A model generated the notes under the pieces. The model was not told where the DNA came from, ran no database searches, and saw nothing but the letters and a program-made list of their open reading frames with translations. The translations under genes were made by a program, and so were the position numbers. Below, piece by piece: positions 43,449-55,125 of a stretch of DNA of 64,000 nucleotides. Numbering within the stretch: the first letter of the stretch is position 1; each line of letters starts with the position of its first letter. Source of the stretch: Siphonodentalium dalli (taxonomy: Eukaryota; Mollusca; Scaphopoda; Gadilida; Siphonodentaliidae); contig CP136065.1 of the NCBI GenBank assembly GCA_032622095.1, positions 24,441,141 to 24,505,140 on the forward strand, read 5' to 3'.

Positions 43449-45195
43449 TCACCTCATACAGTGACTCAGTGAGTCGGTGACTTTCCTCTTTATCATAAAT
43501 GGGCCCTTCCATTTAAATGTCAGTTTGGGGCCCTTTTTCTGTCTTGGCTCAAACAGCCACACTGCTTGACCTATGCCCAAGATACGCCGCTTCGATTTCG
43601 CATTGTATAAACGCCGGTTGTGCTCGAATGCAGTTTTGAGATTTTGTTGGGACCACCGCGTGTACATTTTCCAACTTCTCTCTAAGACGCCTCGCGTATT
43701 CATCAACCGAAGTCTCCTCGCGTATGTTGGGAATCGGCACGAACGCTTGTATTGGCATTGTTGCTTCGCGCCCTATCATCATCATTTTGGGGTTTTTGCC
43801 TGTGCTCGAGTGAGGGGATGCCCTGAGGTACCTGAGGTAAATAACAGTCCCATTGGTCCTGTGTATCATGACAGTACATCGACAGCATGACTTCTATCGT
43901 GCGGTTCGTCCTTTCGATCATGCCATTACTTTTTGGTCGAAAAGCGCTACGAGTCTTCTGGATGCCCAATAACTCACAAACATCAGCAATAAGTGCAGAT
44001 TCAAAATCTGCATCTTGATCGGTATGTATTTGCATTGGAGTGCCCCACCTCGAAATGTATTGGTTGACCAGTGTGTCTGTCTCGTGATTGGGTAGAGGGT
44101 AAGCTTCGATCCATTTCGTAAAATGACAGCCAATGAGTAGGATGTATTTATTCCCATTAGTGGTCAGGGGGAGGGGTCCTAGTATGTCCATGGCTACTCG
44201 CTCTATTGGTTCTCACATAATGTACTTTCCCAGTGGAGCCTGATTTGGTTTGGTCTGCTTCCTAGCATTGCATTTATCGCACGTCCCACAATATTCTTTA
44301 ATTGATTTTCTCATGCCCGGCCAATAAAATCCTTGCTTGAGCCGACCTTCCATTTTCTGAGCGCCTAGGTGTGCGGCCGTTGGGAGGTCATGGTAATTTC
44401 TCACCTTCGGGACCACTATTTGCAATTTATATCCAGGACCATCCACTTGGTGCCATTTTCTGCACAGGATGCCGTCTTCAACCATTAGGTTCTCCCATTG
44501 ACCCCATAAAGTTTTCATTTCGGAATTATTACATGATATATCTGACCACTCAGGTTTCCCTGTCTGCTCCTCTATTGCTATCATTAACTCTGACAGTGCA
44601 TCATCTTGTATTTGGTCCCTCCTTAATGTAGTTAAGTCCCAGCCTTCTAGCACTACCTGGTTCGTTAATTCGATCTGCCCTCTATCTACTTGTTGTCTGG
44701 TTACGGCTCTTACCTGCTCGTCAGCCATGTTTTCTACCTCTTTATAATTTCGTCCTGGCGCTTACACGATTTACATGGTTTTCTCGACAAAGCGTCAGCA
44801 TTACGATGAAGCAGACCACTTCTGTGTGTGACTGTGAGGTTATACGTTTCAATTTCTTGCAACCATCTTGCGACTTGTCCTGTAGGGGTTTTCAGGTTTT
44901 TGATCCAACTCACGGCTGAATTGTCTGCCCTAACAGTCACGTGCTGTCCATATAAGTATGCATGAAAGTGCTGTACAGATGTCACTAAAGCGAGTAGCTC
45001 TTTCCTCGTGACGCAGTAGAGCATCTCATATTTATTCATACTTTTGCTCATATACGCAAATGCACGTTCTCTGCCATATTGTACTTGTGCGAGGACAGAT
45101 CCCACACACGTAAGTATTTCCTTAACATTCGCTTGGCATTTAATTACAATTCGAAATCTAAGAGATATCATTTGATGTCTAAAGGCCATGTTCAT
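43449..45195 (-). pseudogene. pol: Ty3/Gypsy pol remnant: RNase H, integrase
   Basis: Minus-strand blocks. 45195-44734: RNase H, with GSVLAQVQYGRERAFAYMSK, a KELLAL motif, a VRADNSAVSW strand and NADALSR; its first catalytic Asp and all of the reverse transcriptase are missing, so the copy is 5'-truncated near 45120. 44728-44213: integrase zinc finger, H-x6-H (HDLPTAAH) and C-x2-C (YCGTCDKC). 44191-43703: core with MDILGPLP, HTDQDADFES and SNGMIERTNRT; the three acidic residues are present, but the D-to-E spacing is 34, one short of 35. 43869-43549 and 43706-43449: C-terminal part with KWKGPF, a GPY/F module. Defects: a frameshift at about 44730, an in-frame TGA at 44213 (probably a Gly codon once) and further frameshifts near 43800 and 43706. 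Inactive. Confidence 0.85.
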
Positions 45196-46685
45196 TTACA
45201 ATTAAATAATTTGCTTGGCATTCGAATTCTAGCGCACAGTTAATTTAGTATAACTCAAGTCAACTATCGACCTCAATAGTACTACATTCAAGTCATCAAG
45301 AGGAAACTCAAAGAAACATTTTTAGTCGTCTTGGGTTACAAAAATGCAACTGGTCTACTAAGCTTGTTTTGAAAGAAAAATGACCCACACCTCAGTGAGA
45401 TAGTAAAAATGGCCGTGCCAGTTTTCCATGGTTATAGACATAAAGCGTCAGTCTGACCTGAACGTTTTTTTTTTAGAAATAGTTCTGACACACTCTCAAA
45501 TGGCGAACCACACGTTTACATTAAGTATCAAATTCATTCAGTTGTAGACACTGCCAACATGCTGTAAGTACATAAACTTGAAACTTGACCATAAATGCAT
45601 ACCTGGTAGACAAGCTGTGTCTGAAACTTCATACCCAGCGGAATGGAATCCATCTGGAATGTGCCATATCTCGAAGCACCATACTAGCTAAATCGCATAG
45701 GCTCCTTTGCATATGACAAAAGTCACTACTATTTTTCAATTTGAGGCTACAATAGCAGCGAAAACATGTTGCTCGTTTGTTAATATGTTAAAATATTGTG
45801 GAAAATTTTCATGTACTGAGGTTATGCATGCAGTCTGAACTGAATGCTTGAGTTTAAATCTGAATTTCTCTATAAACATGAAAGATACACCACGGATGGA
45901 TTTGGTGAGGGTGAATGAATAGAGCGAATATGGTCACATTTAAGACCATTCTCAACTGTCACTAAATATGTCCATCTCATCGGGAAGACATTTTATCAGA
46001 TGCTTTCAGACATTATGCTTCCACAAAGTTATTGAATATGGGTTAGCATGGATTTTACCGGTATTGAAGAAGCTACAAAGAATACGGAGTAAGGATTTTC
46101 CACTTTAAGATAGAATTAACTCAGAGATCAAGTTGTTTACTAGACTGGACACTTTTATGTCGACGGTGTCATATCTGATGTTTCTGCACAGGGGTTCAAT
46201 TACATAGGATTATTCGGGGCATGTGTCAAGTTTTCAACTATGAATGTCACCTTTCTGGAAACATGATCTAAAATGCGAAATATGGTTAATTCCAACATAT
46301 TGAATGTCGTATTTTCGGAACCATTGGTGGTAGGATACTTTTGATTGTATTATTGTGGATGGGCTCCCATCATGAGTGACAAAGACTAATATAACGCAAA
46401 GAAACGGTTGCTGTCGCCTTTATTTTTGTTCACCGGTGTAACCTTAATTGGATCATTCTGCTCGTAACAATGGTCACCATTATGATCTAGTTTCATATTA
46501 TATGGTCTTCTCCCACAGTATTATAGGCGTACGATGAAGGTCCTCACAATGCCGATACTACTATATAAGTTAGTATCTTTTAAGTTTGCCTTTATCATTA
46601 TCATGAATTATTGTATTTCTATTGTGTATAATCTCTGCAACTAACTTAGATATTACAAGCACTAAAATCTGTATTTGTTCTTCAG
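45196..46685. other. no feature recognised
   Basis: Beyond the truncation of the Gypsy copy no gag or reverse transcriptase is seen. Stop-rich sequence without repeat partners. Confidence 0.35.
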
Positions 46686-46769
46686 GGATGAAGTCGAGGA
46701 GGGAGACGAGACAAGAGAAAGAGAAGGGGAAACACTTCGTGTGGACCCAGGGTGTAATGCTGAGGAAGA
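46686..46769 (+). other. possible short acidic exon
   Basis: A pyrimidine-rich acceptor (TTTGTTCTTCAG) precedes a GA-rich 84-base block open in one frame (DEVEEGDETREREGE..NAEED) and followed by a donor-like GTGAGC. Purine-rich simple sequence could give the same appearance, so support is weak. Confidence 0.2.
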
Positions 46770-46778
46770 TGTGAGCCT

Positions 46779-47015
46779 ACATTAATCATTCTCATGAATC
46801 TATGCAGGTATAAATCAAACTCACAGTATGAGCCCGTCGTCCTCTGCTGTCATACTGGTAATTGTGTATGACGATTCACTTGTTACGGCCAATTCCCCCC
46901 ATGTACCCTTAAGGATTTAACTTATAGGTCATGTGCGATTACTTTGTTGGTCATTCTCTTGAATATATGCAGGCACAACATCAAACTCATAGCAAGAGTC
47001 CGTCGTTCTCTTCTG
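46779..47015 (+). repeat. 70-bp near-duplicates 169 bp apart
   Basis: 'CATTCTCATGAATCTATGCA'..'CAAACTCACAGTATGAG'..'CCGTCGTCCTCT' at 46779 is echoed by 'CATTCTCTTGAATATATGCA'..'CAAACTCATAGCAAGAG'..'CCGTCGTTCTCT' at 46948. Confidence 0.65.
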
Positions 47016-49540
47016 ACTTTAGGATTTTCCGTCTTCTGCGAACACGACTTTATTAACAGGTCCAATAATCAATGTTCAGTTATCTATAAATACCACAGCA
47101 CCACGTGTCACCTTTTGGAAGAGTTACCTGGTCGCGCCACACAGGCACTTTGATAGAAATCATTTCACTTGAACCATAAGTAAAGATGCTTTACACGCCA
47201 TCCAGGAATTTAAATCACTTAACCTTACACCGCAATGATTACTGGTTTATTAGATTTCCAATTTATGTACACTGCTATCAGAAACTCAGATATTTTATAT
47301 GCATTAGATTTCATTCGGTTAATCTTGGCTATTGACGACGATCATTATATGGTGATAGATCTGTTCAAATTCATTCGAGAATTCGTATTTTTCCATATTG
47401 GTTTTAAACATTTGTAATTGCAAACTGACTGCCTTGCAAAGGGAAGTTATTTCAGCGCGCAAGCCGCTAACATTATCCTACTTAGATGTGAATATTTAAT
47501 GTACCAAAACATTCCATTTTTGGAACCTATCAAAGTATTGTTATCGATGACGGTATCCTATTTGTTAAATTGAATTATGAATCATCAGTAGACATTATTG
47601 ACGGGATTCGTTATGCGTATCTTAAACACATTAATTTAAATGTATCAGTCAGTAAATTTCTCTTGACATAACTTCTAGTATTACTCAGGAACTTTTTTAA
47701 ATAACCAAAGCCTCCATGTGGGTCTATACCAGAAGCATTTTAAAACTTACTCTTACACACAATTTGAGAGTAAACAGCAACCGGTTGTTTCCATTGGTAT
47801 TGTTAAGGCGGAATCCCACCGTTATGTCAGCCATGCCTCCTGTTGGGGAGATTATTATTAATATATTAGCGTACTTCTGATTAGACTCACTAGATGTGGA
47901 TATCATTAGTAGACATATCATTCCATATGTCCTTTATGATGAAACTTTAGTCATTGACTCAACCAGTACAGGTGGTGTACCCCTTAAAGGAGATCTACAA
48001 GGTACCTCTGCTGATGTCAGTACAAGCGCCCCTGTTACATTGCCTGTCAACAATTCCTAGGTTTACAGTGAATAACCCACTATATATGTACCTGTTTTAT
48101 TTCCAAAAGTCTCTAGTAACCTTAAAAGTGTCCGTGATTTGGTGCGCCTTCCTGTAAATGTTCTGTTTTTCCATCAGGTTGGCACTAAGCTTAATACAAT
48201 TCTAATTACTAAGAAAAATGTTGATTTTTGGTTTGTGACAAGCTGTCAATTGCAAATAAAAGAAATGAAAAAGATAATTTGTAAGTCTTATATTTCAACT
48301 TTTATACAGTTTTTCGTTCTGCAACCCACTGAGGGTTGTGGTCGGAGACGGCCGATTGGCCGCCGGTTGTTATTGTAACGGAATTCTGAGTTGGTCATTC
48401 GTATATTTTATATTCTATAATTACAATCATGGGTATATAACATACGATCTTGAGAGCGTTACCATTTCTGACATTGGTTTTCTTGTACATTCTGGTCTCT
48501 TTATTAGCACGGTCAACAAGACAACATAGGGGATATAGTCAGAAAGTGACGAGTCTGTTCCTCATACGAAATCAATTAATAACAGAGATCGTACCGGAAT
48601 CACACAAAGGCTGTTCAGATCGTAGTATGGTAATCTCATCATAATCTCCCGTTATACAATAGCGTATATACGCTGTTGAGCTGGGTAGTTTAAATGCTAA
48701 TGTCAGTCATCCCAATGCAGTAGCACATCATCTTTTACATGCATGTTCTGGTCCTTTTATCTAAGTTGTCTACCTTGCATTAATTAAGGCATTAATATCT
48801 TAAATATTGGGAAGATCGTGTGTACATACTTCGAGTCCTTTTTTCATATTATGCAAGTTGTGGTTTAGTACTGTGTGTCCCATAATAGGGTCAAGTCTCT
48901 ATCCCGAAGGTTAGCTATTTTTTATTATGAAGGCTATGTATTCTAAAAGTTTTGAGATCGAGGGTTCTTTATTCCGACGACGCATTTTTATGAAGGATCT
49001 TCGTTCGAAATAACTTTTTTTTGGATTCGCATTAGATGTTTAATGTCATTACGTATGCCCACACACGAGTCATAAACGCTAGTACGTCCATTCTAATATG
49101 GCGTGTTGTAATGTTGTAAATACCATATAAATACAAACAAATAGTTATACATTGGATATGGCTTCAAACAATCTTCGATTTGGATGATGTAAATTCAAAC
49201 ATCAGAGTGTTGGATGCAAACAATTTTTTCACAACCGCGAAGAGGATTAAGATGTGGCACCAATGTCCCAACAGCGAACTGCAACAAAACTACCGTTCGA
49301 TATGGAACAATTTGGACATTAGAATGGGTGTATGAATATACTACGGGAATACTAGTACAACATAAATTTTCATTCCATGTGGCTTTTTTTTTTGTGTGGG
49401 CAACAAGTAAAGTTTGATGCATTTCTTACTAAATACACCCAGAATAAAGAACATTCTGAATAGTGTTTTTGTCTTGATGGTTAAGTTTGCTGGGGGGGGG
49501 GGGTTCTGGGAATAGCACATGCATGTCGCGCACTATCACT
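47016..49540. other. no supported gene
   Basis: Several 60-80 codon frames exist (for example 47235-47417, 48139-48378, 49214-49417) without motifs. A G12 tract sits at 49492-49503. Confidence 0.3.
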
Positions 49541-51714
49541 GTTGTCCTATTTGATTGATTGGGGTTAGCGTCGTTTTAGCAACAAAGCCATATCACGACG
49601 AGAATAAACAGATTGTCAAAATCGAGTGAAGCAACTGTGATGAGAAATGACAGTGAAAATTAGACTAAAATAAAACAAAATATATACAAATAAAAACACC
49701 CAAAATCAGAGCGTGATTACTCGATTACGGTCAGAACCATTTAGAAACTGACCATTGTGCGAACATATATAAAACAGAAGATCAAAATACATAGCAATAC
49801 TGGTTTAAAAACAGCAAACAGAAAACATACATGAAATGTTTCCATCAAATATAAATACTGTATTAAGACTTTCGTATATTAAAATATTTGTAGTAGGTCA
49901 ATAAGTTGTCATGTTCGCTCATGGGATGATTGATCAGATATTTGTGATATCTGATGAATCTGAAATGAGTCTTAATTAACTCGTTGAGTTGACAATCGGG
50001 TGGTTGGGTCACCGGTAGGCAATCCCTTTCCCAAACGCCAGCATTCTGCCAAAATAAAATGGCATCCCCATATAAACCTGATTCCTTCTCTTGAAGCATC
50101 GTATCAAACCTCTGCCTCTGAGAGTCAAAAGACTTGACAGACCTTGGATATTTTTGTTTTGGAACAACTGGATCAACATCCTTAGTTGGTTTCGAAGTAA
50201 ACGTAAAAACTGTAGTAGCTGTATCCATTGCCTGTGAGACAGGTTCAGGAACAGGAGGAATATCAGTCTCTTGAACTTGTGTTGCTAATTATATTCTGAC
50301 AAGTTTTGTTTGATTCTCTGTCTGAGTGCTGGCATTAACATACTTTTTTCTTAGAAACGGCAGCCGAGTATGTGACTTGAGAAATTGATGGTCTGGCACC
50401 AACTAATTTCTTAGCATCCATGTACGATAAATGTTTCTGAGCCTTACATCTTTGTATCTTGAATTCATAGTCCCAGATGGGACATGAACGATCCATTGCA
50501 GCATATGAACCTTGACAGTTCGAACATTTTTTAGGATTTGTACAATCCCTATAATCATGACCAGAAACAGCAGCGTGCACAAATGGTTTCTTTACTTTAC
50601 AATATTCCTGGCTATGGCCATAGCCCTGGCAATTAAAAAAACGTAATGGATTTGGGACGTACGTACTTATATCGATCTTCATATATCCAACCTCAATGTC
50701 GGTGGATGTTCGCACCGATTGAAGGTCAGAAGATAACTATGCAGATGAACTCGAATACCATCAACAGTTTTTGTAAATCGACGGACTTCTGTAACTCCCT
50801 GTGGTGCCAACTCCGCCAATATATCCAATTCCGAAGAATCAGCTATATCGCGGGTCCACAACACAGCTCTGCTACTATTTAATGTCTTGTGAGGAGTAAC
50901 CAATACTGGTGTTTGTGCAATAGTTGCGAACTCTAGCAGAGCATCAGATTGAACTTTCTTTGAGCATTCAATCAAGAGAGAGACACTTATTGGCCCAGTC
51001 CTGATTGTTTTGACATATTTCAATTGACCAGCAATGCTTTGTAGCGTTTTATCGGCAACAAAGATAGAAGGTCGTTTCACATTTGGGTCGAAGCCAAGAA
51101 CCAAGTACCACATCATCATTGGAACTTGGCGAGTCATCATTCTTACGTGCAAGACGTTGTTTTTTGGTTGGGGTTGCCATAATAAAATTAAGAATATCGA
51201 CAACTAGCCCAGCAGCCGCCGTAGACTACCCTTCAAATTCTGGTCGGGCCGAAGACTGGTACATAGCTGAAGCGGTGACCCGTTTAACCACTGCATATAG
51301 CAGCCGCCCGATACCTCTCCACAGTGAGACAGGCGTGAACAATACAGGATTCAACATTCAGCAATCATCAGACGAACACAAAGAGACAAGAGAGAACAGA
51401 AACATCATACATGAAAAAACGGAAAACAATACTTCAAACATCAGACGAGCAATACAATGTTTAACAAATATTTAATCTGTGGAGAGGCGTGACTAGCCGA
51501 TTGATTGAGCCGGGTCAACTCAACCACCGTCTTGAAGAGATGTAGGACCGCAGAGGACCATGAGCTAAGTCGTATCCGCATGTCGATGCCTCACGTGATA
51601 CAACCGCCCTAATACCTCCGGGACTCCTACACCACACCACACCACACCGCACGGGATGCACCCCACAGTAGACCTATTCTACCCCGGGCCCACACGGGGT
51701 GTTGTCCTATTTGA
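49541..51714 (-). mobile_element. ORF1-only LINE (I-clade-like) with 14-bp target duplication
   Basis: GTTGTCCTATTTGA occurs at 49541-49554 and 51701-51714. Between them the minus strand begins ACCCCGTGTGGGCCCGGGGT, carries an ORF1 (below) and ends 'GTCGTGATATGGCTTTGTTG', CTAAAACGACGCTAACCCC and an (AATC)n tail. Both ends look complete, yet the 2.15-kb element has no endonuclease or reverse transcriptase, so it is an internally deleted, half-LINE-like derivative. The tail matches the SINE tails at 13090 and 63164. Confidence 0.75.
49863..51203 (-). pseudogene. LINE ORF1 (gag-like, zinc-knuckle) remnant
   Basis: Minus-strand blocks 51203-50679, 50715-50335 and 50228-49863. The first ends in an RRM-like region (..EVRRFTKTVDGIRVHLHSYLLTF). 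The second reads on from ..VGYMKIDISTYVPNPLRFFNCQGYGHSQEYC through two further Cys/His clusters to ..RPSISQVTYSAAVSKKK, the usual order in Jockey/I-type ORF1 nucleic-acid-binding proteins. Each of the three knuckles has lost a ligand: the first Cys is Phe, the second has lost both leading Cys (FVHA) and in the third His is Tyr (CQGSYAAMDRSC). A frameshift near 50700 and stops near 50300 confirm decay. The third block is Gln/Lys-rich of unknown role. Confidence 0.75.
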
Positions 51715-51890
51715 ACTGCCACTTTTAGTATTGCCGATGGGGTCATTGTCACAAGGCAGTGATCACATCCGTGGGTCTCTAATGAACGCTAATTGTTTGG
51801 CAGAACTCCAATTATTCAAAGGAACCAGACTAAAGTACCTGGATTATGATTTTTTCTTATCAAAATCTTTCATTGATAAAGCATAGACCA
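51715..51890 (+). repeat. fragment sharing a block with the 54.7-kb LINE-like repeat
   Basis: The exact block 'GCCGATGGGGTCATTGTCAC' plus AAG also occurs, reversed, at 54758-54782 and (diverged) at 53260. In frame it encodes PMGSLSQ in both. The LINE at 49555-51700 inserted just next to it. The rest of the frame (to 51886) is unrecognised. Confidence 0.35.
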
Positions 51891-52410
51891 TTGGTATACG
51901 TGTAGCTGCCCAGGAGCTATTATAGCTATCAATATATATATATAGGCATACCCTGCAACTGAGATGGACCAACGTGCAATTCTAACAGATCGTGTCACAA
52001 TTTTCACTGCAGTTAAAAAACGTTCAACAGCATTTGGAAAATAATATACCGTCAGTGTGTAACGAATTAAGTATGGTATAACACAGAAGAAGGCCTAATG
52101 GCGAATACATTGGAATTAACAGGAAATGCAAATGCAAATGCAAATGCAATGATAACCTAATTCACGGCCCATCAAATGACGGAGGGACAATCATGCTGAC
52201 ATGGTGATATTCACATGCTTGGGTCAGTTACATGTATGGGTGAATAAATGTGTGGATATTATGCAGTATATTGATAGGACAGATGCCGACCTACACGTAT
52301 GTGTACTCTTCACGTACATGTATGTATGTAGGGCCTACGTGTGTTTCGTTATGACATAAGATTCAACGAGAGCCACCACGTACCCCATGCACTTCATATT
52401 CACTGTTGAC
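51891..52410. other. no gene; (AAATGC)5 hexamer
   Basis: A short AAATGC hexamer run at 52120-52148. Otherwise unassigned. Confidence 0.35.
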
Positions 52411-52617
52411 GGGGTGATTTCGGACACCACCCAAAGGGTCACAAAAACAAATATCACAACATCGCTATGATGGCTTTAAGAATAATACAAATTATACTTT
52501 CTTTAGACATAATTACTTGTCTGGACACATCTAATTTATAGTGAGATAGAAAATATAGGCTATATTAGCAATCGCATCGGAAGATACATACCCTTATCTA
52601 GTGTCCGAAATCACCCC
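52411..52617. repeat. 207-bp element-like segment with 17-bp perfect inverted ends
   Basis: GGGGTGATTTCGGACAC (52411-52427) and its exact inverse (52601-52617). Two further TGTCCGAAGTCAC motifs lie at 52978 and 52998, so the full element may extend to about 53012. There is no obvious target duplication. Confidence 0.55.
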
Positions 52618-53229
52618 AAAGGAATTTGAAGGCCCCACAGTTTCCAATATGACAAATCCGACAAATCCAAAGGGTTGAGTTTTGGTTTTTATCTCATTTT
52701 AAACCGCATAATTGAACATGCATGTTTTAAGGTAATGATTTGGTTTCAATATGTAATTCAATGCAATTATCAGGGCGTATACAGTATACACTTTAAAAAA
52801 CCAAGAAAAACTTTCAACTGCGTTAAAGAGCGTTCCTGATAATTTCTCGAATGTATTCGAGCGCAAACAATATTACAAATGAAGGTCAGTGTTGATTGAG
52901 AAGTAAAACACAAGTGGATTTATAAAAGCTATGTGTCATAAGAAAACTTTAGATGTTTGTACCCTTAGAGATTCATACTGTCCGAAGTCACATCGCTGTC
53001 CGAAGTCACCTCATTTTACGGTAATCATTTCGATACCCAATGTCATGAAATTGCTCCAGTTCTATTCCTATAGCTTAGTCACGCTTTAAAAAAAAGTTTT
53101 TGAGCATGACGTCGTCATTTTAGTCACGTGTTCCCGCGATAACCTCATATATTGCGTCAATAGAATGTGTAACGCTAGCTATACATGTGATTGCCTGTAA
53201 AACGCTAGTTATATCTGTGATCCATTTGA
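52618..53229. other. no gene recognised
   Basis: Holds the two additional TGTCCGAAGTCAC motifs near 52978-53010 and the duplicated 'ACGCTAG(C/T)TATA..TGTGAT' phrase at 53170-53225. Confidence 0.3.
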
Positions 53230-53620
53230 AAATCTGGCTACGAATGTGATCGATGCCTTGTGATTATGCCCCCATCAGCTTTAGTATATCTGTAATCAGG
53301 GTTTTATACTCATTTGTGAGTTTTAGTCAGATTTAGGTCAACGTACAAATTAACTGCATTTGATAAGTTTAGTTTGTCAGTGGTAGCTTCTTTTCCTGCT
53401 GTATCAGCTATTAAACTGCCTCTAAGACCGATGTGTCCCGTAATATGTTTAAATACAATGTTATGTGAAGACTTTCAGGGTTCAACATCTTAGGGAGCTT
53501 TTTGCTGAGAAACAGTTGGGAATGAAACAAGGGGCGTTCATTCGTACTAGTGTCCTTATTTGGCAACAATAAAGAGCGTTTATATGTATCTTAAGATTAT
53601 GCATGTTTTGATCGCCATAA
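53230..53620 (-). pseudogene. LINE RNase H-like remnant, copy 1
   Basis: About 370 bases match 54735-55125 in the same direction at roughly 85% by eye ('TTAGTATATCTGTAATCA', 'TCAGATTTAGGTCAACGT', 'GTCCCGTAATATGTTTAAAT'). The minus-strand translation corresponds to the better frame in copy 2 but is interrupted. Confidence 0.4.
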
Positions 53621-54680
53621 TATCACAATTGCGTTGTCTACATGCAGTTGTAAGATACATTGATTTTATAAAACTTACCGGGTACGTATATAATTATTTC
53701 ATGCACATGTATATGTCCTACTTATCGACAACCTTTCTATGTCCTACTTATCGACAACCTTTCATGTTTCAGGTATATACACCGGGGTTGCATTGCAGAT
53801 AAGGGTCGTCTGTAGAGGCGATAAATAGAACGCTGAGGTATATACGATAATATTGCATGTCGTCCTTACCTCCACGCGCGAATTGAAAACACATGTGCTT
53901 TGATCCTTGTTACATTTGAACGGTTGTGACCGCATCTGATAAAGAGCGTCCATGCTTTTAGTTTACACTATTCAATAAAGAGCGTTATCTATGTTTATCT
54001 TATTTACTAAATTTTCAACGTAAAACTGATTTTCTAGACGCCTGTGTCAAACAAAACACGCTGATAGCAAGTAAGTTCCATTTGCCTGCTAAGCTGAAAT
54101 TCGTAACCGTATAAGATTCGTCGAGCATGTCTGTCACAAGAGACCTATCTTGGCATAAGTCCCATACACCAAGACGTGGTCAATGCGATAGTTAATATGG
54201 GTTAAGTGGCTGATTTCAATTTCGCTCCTCTTTCGTGGTACCATTTATATGGCTATTGTGTTGAACTTAATGCATCTTTAATATTGCTCAAGAGTCCTTT
54301 GTGTATTCACCTTTGATGTCCTTTGTTTGAAAGCATCAAACATGTCATACGTGTATGCTACGATACATGTATTGTTAATGAGATCTTTAAACGAGTTGCA
54401 TGTCGCCATCGGCTTTGTTGAGACCGCGATATTGCTGATTCGTCTGAGAAAGGAGATATTGGCTGCGCTGGCTCCAAATGTACTTTCAATTGTGCGTGGA
54501 ATGTTTAAACATATTGGTTAAAAGTGCTATTAAACAGCTATGTTCTGGCCTTCAATCGGTATCAACACACAGTGAAGCAACACCCAGTGAAGTTGAAAGT
54601 TGGATACATGAAGTTACGATTGACTGAAAATGTTCCACCCCATAAGCTGTATGTTAATTGCTAAACGTAGTGGCCCTGAC
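53621..54680. other. no gene; 26-bp tandem pair
   Basis: 'TATGTCCTACTTATCGACAA' plus CCTTTC occurs twice at 53713-53764. 'AAAGAGCG' MITE fragments are at 53940 and 53975. No coding support. Confidence 0.4.
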
Positions 54681-54691
54681 CATAAGGAGTC

Positions 54692-55125
54692 TCACGGTGT
54701 TCTCCAGGCCATAGACACACCACTTGCTCGGAGCCAAAGACTAATGTGATGGATGTCTTGTGACAATGACCCCATCGGCCTTAGTATATCTGTAATCAAG
54801 GTTTTATAATTTGTATGTGTTTTAGTCAGATTTAGGTCAACGTCCAAATTACCTGCATTTGATAAGTTTAGTCTGCCAACGGTAGCTTCTTTTGCTACTG
54901 TGTCAGCTATTAAACTGCCTCTTAAGACCGGTGTGTCCCGTAATATGTTTAAATACAATGTTATTTGGAGATAGACTTTCATCGCTTCAACATCTCAGGG
55001 AGCTTTAGCTGAAAGACAGTTGGGATGAAACAAGGGGCGTTCATTGTTACTAGTGTCCTTATATGGCAATAATAAAGAGCGTGTGTCTGTATTTTAAGAT
55101 TATGCATGTTTTGAGACGTTCCAAC
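54692..55125 (-). pseudogene. LINE RNase H-like remnant, copy 2
   Basis: A minus-strand frame of 96 codons (54982-54692) includes LRGSLIADTVAKEATVG, which resembles the G-N-x-x-A-D-x-x-A-K-x-A end of the RNase H domain in I/R1-type LINEs, followed by ..TDILRPMGSLSQ. The usual Asn is Ser-Leu-Ile here and no catalytic centre upstream is preserved. It pairs with copy 1 at 53230 and ends in an 'AATAAAGAGCGTGT' MITE fragment. Confidence 0.4.
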
